Positions 46,319-54,082 of a stretch of 64,000 bases of DNA are shown piece after piece. Made by a program: the position numbers and the translations under genes. Each line of letters opens with the position of its first letter. Positions within the stretch are counted from its first letter, which is position 1. This DNA is from Acidimicrobiales bacterium (GTDB lineage Bacteria > Actinomycetota > Acidimicrobiia > Acidimicrobiales > Aldehydirespiratoraceae), in assembly GCA_041394245.1 (NCBI GenBank), contig JAWKIR010000002.1, positions 1,054,001 through 1,118,000 on the forward strand, in the 5' to 3' direction. A model generated the notes under the pieces. The model did not search any database. It worked only from the letters and a program-made list of their open reading frames with translations, and was not told where the DNA came from.

Positions 46319-47394
46319 CCGGCGCCGATAGCGGGCGCCTGACCCGACGCCGGCTCCTCGAGCTGGGCGGACTCGCCGGAGCAGCGGCGCTCGTCGGCTG
46401 CAGCGACGACACGACACCCGACGCTGCGCCGACGACCACCAGCGCATCACCGCCGAGCACGACCACATCACCGCCGACCACGTCACCACCCACCACCACG
46501 GAGGTCTCACCCGTGCCCGAGTTCGTCCGCACACCCGACGAGCGGTTCGAAGGGCTGGTCGGTTTCGACTACGAGCCGCACTACCTCCAGACCGCCGAAG
46601 GCCTCCGGCTCCACTACCTCGACGAAGGCCCCGGCGACGCCGGCGTCGCCCTGCTCCTGCACGGCGAACCGACCTGGAGCTACCTCTACCGCAACGTCAT
46701 CCCGACCCTGGCCGGCGCCGGCTACCGCTGCATCGCCCCCGACCACATCGGCTTCGGCAAGAGCGACAAGGTCATCGAGGACGACTGGTACACCCTCGAC
46801 GCCCACGTCGCCACCCTCCAGCACGTCATCGAGGAGCTCGACCTCAGGCAGATCACCCTGCTGTGCCAGGACTGGGGCGGACCCAACGGGTTGATCACCG
46901 CCGTCGACCTGCCCGACCGCTTCCAGCGGCTCGTCGTGATGAACACATGGCTGCACCACGACGGCTACGACTACACCGACCGGCTCATCGAGTGGAACAC
47001 CCTCAGCCAGACCCCCGGCTTCGACTTCGGGGTCGTTGGCTTCCAGATGGCGCCGTGGAGCGTCGACGACGCACCGACACTCCACGCCGCCTACGCCGCA
47101 CCGTTCACCGACGAAGCCTCCAAGACCGGCGCCCGACGCTGGCCCTGGATGCTCCCGTTCGCGGAGCCGGAGACCGGCGGCGCCGACCGCCAAGCCGCCG
47201 CCTACGCCGCCCTCGCCGACTGGGACGGCCCCGTCAACGTCATCTTCGGCGACTCCGACGATGTCTTCACCGCCGAATGGGGCCGACAGTTCGCCGACCG
47301 CCTCGGCGCCACCTTCGACCTGCTACCCGGAGTCGGCCACTTCGTCCAGGAAACCGGGCCCCTCGTGGCCGAACTCATCCTCGAACGTGCATGA
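46315..47394 (+). CDS. Tat-exported haloalkane dehalogenase (DhlA-like)
   Basis: A 359-residue protein with a twin-arginine signal (LTRRRLLELGGLAG) ending in a lipobox-like ALVGCS, then a Thr/Pro/Ser linker. The enzyme domain has the HLD-I pattern: HGEPTWSYLYRN (His116, Glu as first halide ligand), nucleophile Asp186 with halide-binding Trp187 in CQDWGGPNG, acid Asp in FGDSDDVF, and catalytic His342 in GVGHFVQETG. Dehalogenases of this family are typically cytoplasmic; export is notable. The GTG start overlaps the upstream stop. It is last gene of the operon. Confidence 0.87.
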   Translation: MTGADSGRLTRRRLLELGGLAGAAALVGCSDDTTPDAAPTTTSASPPSTTTSPPTTSPPTTTEVSPVPEFVRTPDERFEGLVGFDYEPHYLQTAEGLRLHYLDEGPGDAGVALLLHGEPTWSYLYRNVIPTLAGAGYRCIAPDHIGFGKSDKVIEDDWYTLDAHVATLQHVIEELDLRQITLLCQDWGGPNGLITAVDLPDRFQRLVVMNTWLHHDGYDYTDRLIEWNTLSQTPGFDFGVVGFQMAPWSVDDAPTLHAAYAAPFTDEASKTGARRWPWMLPFAEPETGGADRQAAAYAALADWDGPVNVIFGDSDDVFTAEWGRQFADRLGATFDLLPGVGHFVQETGPLVAELILERA

Positions 47395-47475
47395 GCGCCG
47401 AGACCCGAAGGCGACGGGCGAGACCAACGTGTGCAATCTCAGACCCTGCCGCTGACCAGGGGTTCTTCACGCAAC

Positions 47476-47494
47476 CGTTGTCGTTTCGACAACG
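47476..47494. terminator. Hairpin between the dehalogenase operon and tRNA-Val
   Basis: Perfect 8-bp stem CGTTGTCG/CGACAACG with a three-base loop, located downstream of both the + strand operon and the - strand tRNA-Val. It could terminate transcription from both sides, though no run of T follows in either direction. Confidence 0.5.
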
Positions 47495-47499
47495 ACGAG

Positions 47500-47573
47500 T
47501 GGGCGCAGAGGGACTCGAACCCCCGACATCTTCCTTGTAAGGGAAGCGCTCTAGCCAACTGAGCTATGCGCCC
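47500..47573 (-). tRNA. tRNA-Val(TAC)
   Basis: Complete cloverleaf on the - strand: acceptor GGGCGCA pairing with TGCGCCC, D-arm AGCTCAGTTGGCTAGAGC, anticodon arm CTTCC-CTTACAA-GGAAG with anticodon TAC (complement at 47537-47539), T-arm GGGGGTTCGAGTCCCTC, discriminator A. No CCA is encoded. Its 3' end faces the accessory segment at lower coordinates. Confidence 0.93.
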
Positions 47574-47655
47574 GGAGCCTCGAAACTAAGGGGCCGGCGG
47601 CGAATCCACCACCTCTTTGGGACGAGCACACGGGCCGGGCGTAGGGTGCATCGCC

Positions 47656-48039
47656 ATGAGTGACTACACGCCGTTCCCGCTGGAGGAGTTCCTCGGCTTC
47701 ACGATCGAGCGCCGCGACGGCGTCGCGGTGGCGACGCTCGAGCTCGACGAGCGGCACATGAACCCCAACGCGATGGCCCACGGCGCCGTGGCCTTCACGC
47801 TGATGGACACCGCCATGGGCGGCGCCGTGATGAGCGTGATCCCGGAGGGATCGTTCTGCGCGACGATCGAGTTCCACACCCGCTTCCACCGTGGCGCGAC
47901 CGAGGGGACGCTCTCGGCCGAGGCGAAGGTGATCACCGCAGGCCGTCGGGTCGTGCACCTCGAAGCTCGCACCACCGACGGTGAAGGACGACTGGTCGCC
48001 AGTGCCACGGCGAGCTTCGCCGTGATCCAGCCTCGCTGA
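47656..48039 (+). CDS. PaaI-family thioesterase
   Basis: A 127-residue single hotdog protein. The signature NPNAMAHGAVAFTLMDTAMG contains the HG-x9-D motif of PaaI thioesterases, followed by ATIEFHTRFHRGA. It probably hydrolyses an aryl- or short acyl-CoA. The start MSDYTPFPLEE was preferred over an ATG 13 codons upstream. It is followed by a second hotdog protein 19 bp later. Confidence 0.85.
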   Translation: MSDYTPFPLEEFLGFTIERRDGVAVATLELDERHMNPNAMAHGAVAFTLMDTAMGGAVMSVIPEGSFCATIEFHTRFHRGATEGTLSAEAKVITAGRRVVHLEARTTDGEGRLVASATASFAVIQPR

Positions 48040-48058
48040 TCGGCGAGACTGCACCGCC

Positions 48059-48466
48059 ATGAACGTCGCCGAGCTCAATGCCTTCTTCGGGCCACTCGCC
48101 CCCGGACTCCACGGCGTGGTGTTCGACGAGGCCACCGACGAGCGCGTCGTCGGCCACATCGACGTGACCGCGCCACTGATCGCCGGCACCGGCTTCCTGT
48201 TCGCCCCCGCCGTGATCTCGTTGGCCGACACGCTGTGCGCGGCGGGATGCGGCAACCACATCCCCGAAGGCCACAGCTTCACCACCGTGGAGCTCAAGGC
48301 CAACTTCCTCTCGAGCGCCCGCGTGGGCGAGCGGGTGGTCGGGGTCGCGACAGCAGCACATCTCGGCCGGCAGACCCACGTCTGGGACGTCGAGGTGACC
48401 AACGAGACAACGGAGCGAACGATGGCCCTCTTCCGGTGCACACAGATGGTCTTGAGCCCTCGATGA
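48059..48466 (+). CDS. PaaI-family thioesterase-like protein
   Basis: A 135-residue hotdog protein. The central helix region is FAPAVISLADTLCAAGCG, with ADT in place of the more usual MDT, then HSFTTVELKANFLSSARVGE and THVWDVEVTNE. It is similar in fold to the gene before it and may act with it. The stop overlaps the start of the next gene (ATGA). Confidence 0.8.
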   Translation: MNVAELNAFFGPLAPGLHGVVFDEATDERVVGHIDVTAPLIAGTGFLFAPAVISLADTLCAAGCGNHIPEGHSFTTVELKANFLSSARVGERVVGVATAAHLGRQTHVWDVEVTNETTERTMALFRCTQMVLSPR

Positions 48467-49437
48467 GACGTCTCGCGGCCCTCACAGCCCTCGTGCTCCT
48501 CGTCGGCGCCTGCTCGTCGGACGCCGACGACGCGACGCCGACCACCTCCACCTCGGCCGCCTCGACGACGACCGTCGCGACCACGACGACCGGGACGACA
48601 CCGGACGAGACGACCACCACCGCCCCGCCCGCCGTCGAGATCGAGCTCCTCACCTACAACGTGGCCGGCCTCCCCGACCTGCTGTCGGGCAGTGAACCGG
48701 CGACCAACACGCCGCTGATCGGGCCCCGGCTCAACGACTACGACATCGTGCTCGTGCAGGAATCGTGGCTGACACCTGCCGACACCCCAGATGACCAGCG
48801 GACATACCACGAGATCTTGGTCGAACTGGCCGATCACGAGTTCGAGTCCGAGTCGCTCCCGGCGCCGCTCGGCACCGACCCCGAACGTCCCTCCGCGGCG
48901 CTCAGCGACGGACTCAACCGGTTCAGCGACTTCCCGTTCACCCCCGTCGAACGTCACCGATGGACGACGTGCGGTGAGGCGTCGGCCGACTGCCTGTCGC
49001 TCAAGGGGTTCTCCGTCGCGACGACCACGCTCGCCGACGGCATCGAGGTCGACATCTACAACCTCCACCTCGATGCCGGACGAGCCGACTTCGAGATCCG
49101 AGCCGACAACGTCGCTGAGCTGACCGCCCACATCCTCGAGAACTCCGCTGGCCGCGCCGTCGTCGTCGCCGGTGACTTCAACCTCCACCTCGACCGCGAC
49201 CCCGATGCCGACCAGTTCGCGTCCCTCCTCGCCGACACGGGCCTGAGCGACGTCTGCGCCGAACTCGGCTGCGACGACCCCAACCGGATCGACAAGGTGC
49301 TGTTCCGCTCCGGCGACGGCGTCGACATCACGCCGCTCGAGTGGCGCAACGACGCCGACGCGTTCACCCGCGACGATGGCGAACCACTGTCCGACCACGA
49401 CCCGGTCATGGCCCGACTGCGATTCGAGCCAGCCTGA
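48463..49437 (+). CDS. Endonuclease/exonuclease/phosphatase-family lipoprotein
   Basis: A 324-residue exported lipoprotein (LLVGACSS), Thr-rich linker, then an EEP domain: LLTYNVAGLPDLLSG, DIVLVQESWLTP (metal-binding Glu), VDIYNLHLDAG, VVVAGDFNLHLDR (catalytic Asp/Asn), and the C-terminal LSDHDPVMARL with the general-base His. This set matches secreted sphingomyelinase/DNase-like phosphodiesterases. The substrate could be phospholipid, nucleotide or DNA. Coupled translationally to the upstream thioesterase. Confidence 0.85.
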   Translation: MRRLAALTALVLLVGACSSDADDATPTTSTSAASTTTVATTTTGTTPDETTTTAPPAVEIELLTYNVAGLPDLLSGSEPATNTPLIGPRLNDYDIVLVQESWLTPADTPDDQRTYHEILVELADHEFESESLPAPLGTDPERPSAALSDGLNRFSDFPFTPVERHRWTTCGEASADCLSLKGFSVATTTLADGIEVDIYNLHLDAGRADFEIRADNVAELTAHILENSAGRAVVVAGDFNLHLDRDPDADQFASLLADTGLSDVCAELGCDDPNRIDKVLFRSGDGVDITPLEWRNDADAFTRDDGEPLSDHDPVMARLRFEPA

Positions 49438-49457
49438 AACGGCGCCGATCGCCGGGA

Positions 49458-51236
49458 TCAGCCGACGGCGATGATCTTCGAGATCCGCCCGGAATGGGAG
49501 ATCGCGTAGACCTCGCCGTCGAGATCCTGCACGAACGACGTCACCGAACCACCCGGCACGTTGGTGCCGAACCAGATCGCGCCGCCGCTGAACTCGTCGT
49601 TGTCGCCCCGCAGCTCCGGGTCCTTGTAGTCCGCCCACAGATACGTACCGTTGAGGCCGACGATGTCGTCGCCCCGATACACGAACCCGCCGGTGACCGA
49701 ACCACCCTCCGGCCCGTTGGTCGTGTACTCGTAGGTGGGCCCGACATGGGCTTCGCTCGTGGGGGAACCCGGCTCGTGCTGCCGACTCCCCTCCCAGGTG
49801 TCCCAACCGAGGTTGGCGCCGAGGCCTCCGCCGAGTGCGGCTTCGAGCCGGGTGATCTCTTCGCGATTGTCCTGGCCGACATCGGCCACCCACAGGTCAC
49901 CCGTGCCCGTGTCGAACGAGAACTTCCACGGATTGCGAACGCCGACGGCGAAGATCTGGTCGAAGCCGGGGATAGCACCGAAGAACGGATTCGTCGGCGG
50001 GATCGAGTAGCCGGGTCCGCCCGACGGATCGACACGGAGGATCTTCCCGAGCAGGGTGTTGATGTTCTGACCGTTCTCCAATGGGTCGCCGCCGGAGCCA
50101 CCGTCCCCGAATGAGGCGTAGAGGTAGCCGTCGGGGCCGAAGGCGATGTGGCCTCCGTTGTGGTTGTTGAACGGCTGGTCGACGTCGAACAGCTCGTCGG
50201 GACTGCCGAACGGGGCACCACCGAAGAGCGAGTACTCGAGCACCACCGATCGTTGCGCGGCAATCGGGTCCGTCGCAGTGAACGACAGGTAGATGTGGGA
50301 TCCATCGGGCGACACCGCAACACCGAGCAGACCGCACTCGTTGCAACCGGTGAGGTCGTAGCCGCCCGGTATCGACCACACGACCGAGGCGCCGGCACCC
50401 CAGTCGGGCACCCCAGACTTCCCGGGCACCCGCAGCAGGGTTCCTCCCTGCTCCGCGATGTACATCGAACCGTCGATCGGGTGCACGGCCGCGGCCACCG
50501 GGACCGAAAGGCCGCTCAGGACGGTGTCGAATCCGAGATCCAGATCGGCGGGATCGATGATGCCGTCGGCCAGCAGGTTGAGGCGGTACAGGAACGTCAC
50601 CGCTTCCGCCCTCGTGATCGACCGGTCGGGGTCATACGTCGTCGGCGTCGTTCCCGTCGTGAGACCACGCCACTTGAGCCAGTCGACGGCGGCCTCGTAG
50701 AACGAACCGTCGACCACGTCGCCGAACCCGCTCGTCGGCGCGCCCGCGGGTTCGCCGGCCAACCGGAAGAGGAACGTTGCGAATTCGGCCCGGGTGAGCG
50801 AACCGTTGGGGGCATAGGCGGTCGGCGTCCGCCCGGTCGTGAGGCCCTCGCTCCAGAGCCAGTCGACCGCCGCCTCGTAGAACGACGGCGTGACCACATC
50901 TTGGAACGGAGCCGCGCCGCTCGCCGTGGGTTCGCACACCATGCGCCACAGGAAGGTCGCGAACTGGGCTCGGGTCACAAGAGCGTCGGGCGAGAAGCTC
51001 GAGGCGCTGGTCCCCGTCGTGATCTCGTTGAGCGCGGCCCAACCGACGGCGTTCGAATAGAAGCGGCCGGGAGCGACATCGGTGAAACCGTGCGAACCCA
51101 CCGCGTTGACGAGACACGAACCCGGCGTGTAGCCGTCGACCGATCCCGACGCCGACGACGTCGCGTTGGCAGGGCTCGCCGCCAGCAGACCCACTCCCAG
51201 CGTGAGGACGACGAACGCGGCAGCAACGGATCTCAT
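49458..51236 (-). CDS. Secreted PQQ-dependent sugar dehydrogenase-like propeller with three SLH domains
   Basis: A 592-residue secreted protein (signal VVLTLGVGLLAASPANA). Residues about 45-220 contain three S-layer homology repeats (for example FTDVAPGRFYSNAVGWAAL, TRAEFATFLFRLAGEP), which anchor proteins to the cell surface. Residues about 230-590 form a soluble glucose dehydrogenase/HHIP-type propeller: DPADLDLGFDTVLSGLSVPV, CGLLGVAVSPDG, FNNHNGGHIAFGPDGYLY, AVGVRNPWKFSFD and DVGQDNREEI. The NHNGGH and GxRNP motifs fit PQQ/Ca binding. It is convergent with the EEP lipoprotein. Confidence 0.88.
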   Translation of the reverse strand: MRSVAAAFVVLTLGVGLLAASPANATSSASGSVDGYTPGSCLVNAVGSHGFTDVAPGRFYSNAVGWAALNEITTGTSASSFSPDALVTRAQFATFLWRMVCEPTASGAAPFQDVVTPSFYEAAVDWLWSEGLTTGRTPTAYAPNGSLTRAEFATFLFRLAGEPAGAPTSGFGDVVDGSFYEAAVDWLKWRGLTTGTTPTTYDPDRSITRAEAVTFLYRLNLLADGIIDPADLDLGFDTVLSGLSVPVAAAVHPIDGSMYIAEQGGTLLRVPGKSGVPDWGAGASVVWSIPGGYDLTGCNECGLLGVAVSPDGSHIYLSFTATDPIAAQRSVVLEYSLFGGAPFGSPDELFDVDQPFNNHNGGHIAFGPDGYLYASFGDGGSGGDPLENGQNINTLLGKILRVDPSGGPGYSIPPTNPFFGAIPGFDQIFAVGVRNPWKFSFDTGTGDLWVADVGQDNREEITRLEAALGGGLGANLGWDTWEGSRQHEPGSPTSEAHVGPTYEYTTNGPEGGSVTGGFVYRGDDIVGLNGTYLWADYKDPELRGDNDEFSGGAIWFGTNVPGGSVTSFVQDLDGEVYAISHSGRISKIIAVG

Positions 51237-51261
51237 GGCGCGCGAACGTACTCCGCAGCTG

Positions 51262-51789
51262 TCAGCTGTCGTCGTCGGCCATGAACCGCAGCGACGATCC
51301 GCCGGCCGCGACCTGGCGGGCGAGGGCCATCACCTCGCGTGTCTCGTCCTCGAGGTCGGGAGTCTCCGACGGGTGGAACCAACCGAGTCCGGCCAGCTCA
51401 ACGGTCGTGATCTCGATCGCGTCGGGGTCGATGCCATCGGCGAGTGCCACCCGGAAGATCGTCTCGATGCGCCGGTGTTCGGGGTCGACGACGACCCATC
51501 CGCCGCCCACGATCTCGACGGTGAGGCCGAGCTCCTCGCGGATCTCGCGGACCACAGTCGTCCTCGGGTCCTCGCCTCGGTCGACGAGCCCGCCCGGCAA
51601 CGCCCAGCCCTTGCGGTAGATCGGACGAACGAAGAGCCATCGGCCGTCGTCGCGTTCCACGATGGCGACGGACCCGGCGGTCCACGACGGTCGGATGGTG
51701 CGGATGAGCCAACGCCGGAACGCTTTCGGCAGCACGCCGAACAGTCGGAAGGCCGTTCGCTTGAGGCTGGCCGACGGTCCCGAGTTCAC
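51262..51789 (-). CDS. NUDIX hydrolase
   Basis: A 175-residue NUDIX protein. The box runs from GGLVDRGEDPRT to VREIREELGL, with the REVREE-type core REIREE. The N-terminus (RRWLIRTIRPSWTAGSVAIV) and GWALPGG fit ADP-ribose or nucleoside-diphosphate hydrolases. Its substrate cannot be fixed. It lies just upstream of the SLH protein gene on the same strand and downstream of the inositol phosphatase gene. Confidence 0.87.
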   Translation of the reverse strand: MNSGPSASLKRTAFRLFGVLPKAFRRWLIRTIRPSWTAGSVAIVERDDGRWLFVRPIYRKGWALPGGLVDRGEDPRTTVVREIREELGLTVEIVGGGWVVVDPEHRRIETIFRVALADGIDPDAIEITTVELAGLGWFHPSETPDLEDETREVMALARQVAAGGSSLRFMADDDS

Positions 51790-51798
51790 CCGCCGAGG

Positions 51799-52563
51799 CT
51801 AGTTCGCCGGGGCCTCGCCGGTCCGGAGGGTCGCCAGCGCGCCCAACAGCGCCGACGGGGCCGCGATCGGCGAACGCCGAGCGAGGTGGTCGACGACGAC
51901 CAACTCCCTGCCTTCGGCATCGACCATCTCCACGCCGACCTCGGCACAGATCAGCAGCGCGCCCAGGTAGTCCCACACTCCGAGACCGCCGTCGAAATCG
52001 ACATAGGCGGCGAAGCGGCCGTCGGCGACCGCGCACAGGTCGAGCGCCGTCGCGCCCATGCATCGGAACTGCGCCCAGCCGGCATCGGTCGGAGGCACAC
52101 CGTTGACCGCAACGATCGCATCGGCCATCGCGATTCCGGGTCGCCGGGCCAGCGCCTGACCGTTGCGGCGCGCCCCCCCGCCCCGCACCGCCTCGAATCG
52201 GTCGCCCGATGCGTGGTCATGCACCACGGCAACCAACGGCCCCGCGGCATCGACGACACAAAGGCTCGTCGCGAACCAGGGCAGGCCGATCGACGCGTTG
52301 GTCGAACCGTCGAGCGGATCGACCACCGCGACCGGCCACGCCCCCAGGTCGTCACCGTGACCCGCACCCAGGCCGCTCTCCTCGCTGAGGACCCTGATGC
52401 CGGCCTGGCCCAGGACCTCGAGAACCGCCGCGTCGGCGACCAGGTCGGATGCGTACTGACCGGAGCGAAGGCCGGACGGTCCCCAGTCGACGCCGACGGC
52501 CAGAGCCGCGACCACGCGGTCGGCGGCGCGGTGCAGCACCTCGAGTATCTCGTCAGCGGTCAC
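51799..52563 (-). CDS. Inositol monophosphatase family protein
   Basis: A 254-residue Mg-dependent phosphatase. Motif 1 is VLSEESGLG, motif 2 is VAVVDPLDGSTNASIG (DPLDGST), and the C-terminal motif is GGLGVWDYLGALLIC (WD). The family includes inositol-1-phosphatase, CysQ and FBPase-like enzymes. A GTG start (TADEILEVLHRAAD) is used because upstream sequence belongs to the divergent gene's leader. Divergent from the next hypothetical gene. Confidence 0.87.
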   Translation of the reverse strand: MTADEILEVLHRAADRVVAALAVGVDWGPSGLRSGQYASDLVADAAVLEVLGQAGIRVLSEESGLGAGHGDDLGAWPVAVVDPLDGSTNASIGLPWFATSLCVVDAAGPLVAVVHDHASGDRFEAVRGGGARRNGQALARRPGIAMADAIVAVNGVPPTDAGWAQFRCMGATALDLCAVADGRFAAYVDFDGGLGVWDYLGALLICAEVGVEMVDAEGRELVVVDHLARRSPIAAPSALLGALATLRTGEAPAN

Positions 52564-52645
52564 CGGCGCAGTGAACCACGCCGCCGGGCACTCGGCACGG
52601 ACTCGGGCGTCGTTTCCCGACGAATTCCGTGGCAGGCTTGGAGCA

Positions 52646-53209
52646 ATGGCAGTGATCGACCTCCAGGGCTTCGTCGCAGATCTCAAGGACCACGTCGCCG
52701 AACACGGCTTCCACGTACACGACGAACGCCACTTCATCGAGACCTACACCAACCGCCAGACGTGGGAGATCGACCTCCATCCGGACCGTGCCTGCGACGG
52801 CCCACTCGACATGCACGTCGCGCTCGAGGTCGACCCCCGCTCCCTGATCCACTTCGAGGACGAGGTGACAGAGGTCGGCGAGATGGGCGAGCCGTCGAAC
52901 GACATCAAGCTCCCGGTCACCCTGAGCTTCGCGCTCCCGCCGCTGCCGGCCGGACCTGACCTACTCGTCCTCGCCACCGACCTCGCCGGCATCGGCGGCA
53001 CCGATCTTCCGCTCGAAGTCAGCGCCGTCGACTCGTTCGCCGCCGTCACCGACGCTGCCGAACGCGCCGTCAGCATCGTCGCCCGCGTCGAGGTCCCACT
53101 CGCGCAGATCTATCTCGGCCAGGAGGTGCTGTGCGACGTGCTCGACCGGTGCCAGAAGGTCGGCGAGTTCCTGCTCGATCGCGCCCCTGCCTGGCTCGAC
53201 GAGATCTGA
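52646..53209 (+). CDS. Conserved hypothetical protein
   Basis: A 187-residue soluble acidic protein that I do not recognise. Segments LQGFVADLKDHVAEHGFHVH, HFIETYTNRQTWEIDLHPD and VPLAQIYLGQEVLCDVLDRC show no catalytic pattern. The start MAVIDLQGF follows TTGGAGCA; an in-frame ATG 25 codons upstream is less likely as it overlaps the divergent phosphatase start. It converges with the peroxiredoxin gene 17 bp away. Confidence 0.65.
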   Translation: MAVIDLQGFVADLKDHVAEHGFHVHDERHFIETYTNRQTWEIDLHPDRACDGPLDMHVALEVDPRSLIHFEDEVTEVGEMGEPSNDIKLPVTLSFALPPLPAGPDLLVLATDLAGIGGTDLPLEVSAVDSFAAVTDAAERAVSIVARVEVPLAQIYLGQEVLCDVLDRCQKVGEFLLDRAPAWLDEI

Positions 53210-53226
53210 CCCTCTTGCTCGCCCCG

Positions 53227-53673
53227 TCAGCGCGCCCGGAGGGCCTCGAGCGCCTCGTCGGCGTGGGTGAGCATGTTGGTCTCACTGCGGATGGCCCGCA
53301 CGAGTCGCCGGTCCGTGTCGATCACGAACGTGGCCCGCTTCGACGGCAGCGGGCCCATCCGCTTCACACCGAACGCCTTCGCCACCTCGCGGTCCGGGTC
53401 GGACAGCAACGGGAAGCCCAGTGAGTTCTTGTCGTCGAATTCCTTCTGCCGATCCACCGGATCAGCGCTGATTCCCACTCGCTGCGCTCCGAGTTCCGAG
53501 AACTCCGACTGCAGGTCGCGAAAATGGCAGCTTTCCTTCGTTCAACCGGGGGTCATGGCCTTCGGGTAGAAGAACAGCACGATCGGCCCTTCGGCGACGA
53601 GGCTGCTGAGCCGCACCGACGCCCCGTGCTGATCGAGGAGCTCGAAGTCGTCGATGATGTCGCCCTCGTTCAT
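53227..53673 (-). CDS. bcp: BCP/PrxQ-type peroxiredoxin, probable selenoprotein with Sec44
   Basis: Thiol peroxidase that reduces H2O2 and organic hydroperoxides. Reading from ATG at 53673 gives 148 residues, full length for the family, with a single in-frame TGA at 53542-53544. It stands at codon 44, exactly where BCP proteins have the peroxidatic Cys: FFYPKAMTPG-[TGA]-TKESCHFRD. The resolving Cys49 keeps the C-x4-C spacing. After TGA the same frame continues through GISADPVDRQ, GFPLLSDPDREVAKAFGV and RATFVIDTDRRLV to a normal stop. Other broken genes here carry indels, not in-frame stops. The best reading is selenocysteine; a point mutation or base error is the alternative. No sel genes lie in this window. 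Confidence 0.85.
53503..53522 (-). promoter_or_regulatory. Candidate SECIS-like hairpin downstream of the TGA codon
   Basis: Counting from the base after TGA on the - strand, nucleotides 24-27 (CGAC) pair with 33-36 (GUCG) around a five-base loop CUGCA. The stem can be lengthened by U20-U21-C22 with G37-A38-G39, leaving one bulged base. The loop starts 28 nt after TGA, inside the spacing of known bacterial SECIS elements, but it lacks a G in the first two loop positions. An alternative stem GCUGC/GCAGU begins at nucleotide 11. Weak evidence alone. Confidence 0.35.
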
Positions 53674-53719
53674 GGGCGAACCCTACCGGCGGCACGGGGT
53701 ACAGGGGTAGCGTCGTCGG

Positions 53720-54082
53720 ATGGCCGACCAGTTCGACGAGGTGAGGGCGATCGCACTGTCGCTCCCGGAGACCAACGAGCGGGTGAGCCATGGCATGCCG
53801 ACGTTCTTCATTCGCGACAAGAAGGTCTTCGTGTCGTGCGTCGACGACCACCACGGCGACGGCATCTTCGGAATCTGGGTCGGCGCCGCACCCGGTGTGC
53901 AGCACGAACTCGTGACCCAGGAGCCGCACCGCTTCTACGTGCCGCCCTATGTCGGACATCGCGGTTGGGTCGGCGTGCGACTCGACGTCGACGTCGATCT
54001 CGCTGAGCTGCGCGAGATCATCACGGACTCCTACCGGCTCGTTGCACCGAAGACGCTGGTGAACACGCTGGACGGGCGATGA
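53720..54082 (+). CDS. MmcQ/YjbR family protein
   Basis: A 120-residue protein with the family signatures NERVSHGMPTFFIRDKKVFV and GHRGWVGVRLDVDVDLAEL. It is a distant paralogue of the protein at 38250-38642. The start MADQFDEVRAIALSLP is the first ATG. Its stop overlaps the start of the following PI-PLC-like lipoprotein gene as ATGA. Function of the family is unclear. Confidence 0.82.
   Translation: MADQFDEVRAIALSLPETNERVSHGMPTFFIRDKKVFVSCVDDHHGDGIFGIWVGAAPGVQHELVTQEPHRFYVPPYVGHRGWVGVRLDVDVDLAELREIITDSYRLVAPKTLVNTLDGR

Noticed and set aside
47476..47573. Direct repeat of the tRNA-Val 3' end marking an attachment site
   Set aside because: No second copy was found by eye within the window; this needs a computational search before it can be claimed.
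47551..49893. A 780-codon open frame on the - strand
   Set aside because: It runs antisense to tRNA-adjacent DNA, two thioesterases and the EEP lipoprotein, all with clear motifs; low-complexity Arg/Gly translation, no domain.
53503..53544. The peroxiredoxin TGA as an ordinary pseudogene mutation
   Set aside because: Possible but less likely. A random nonsense change would have to hit precisely the catalytic Cys codon while the rest of the gene, including resolving Cys and a correct stop, remains intact.
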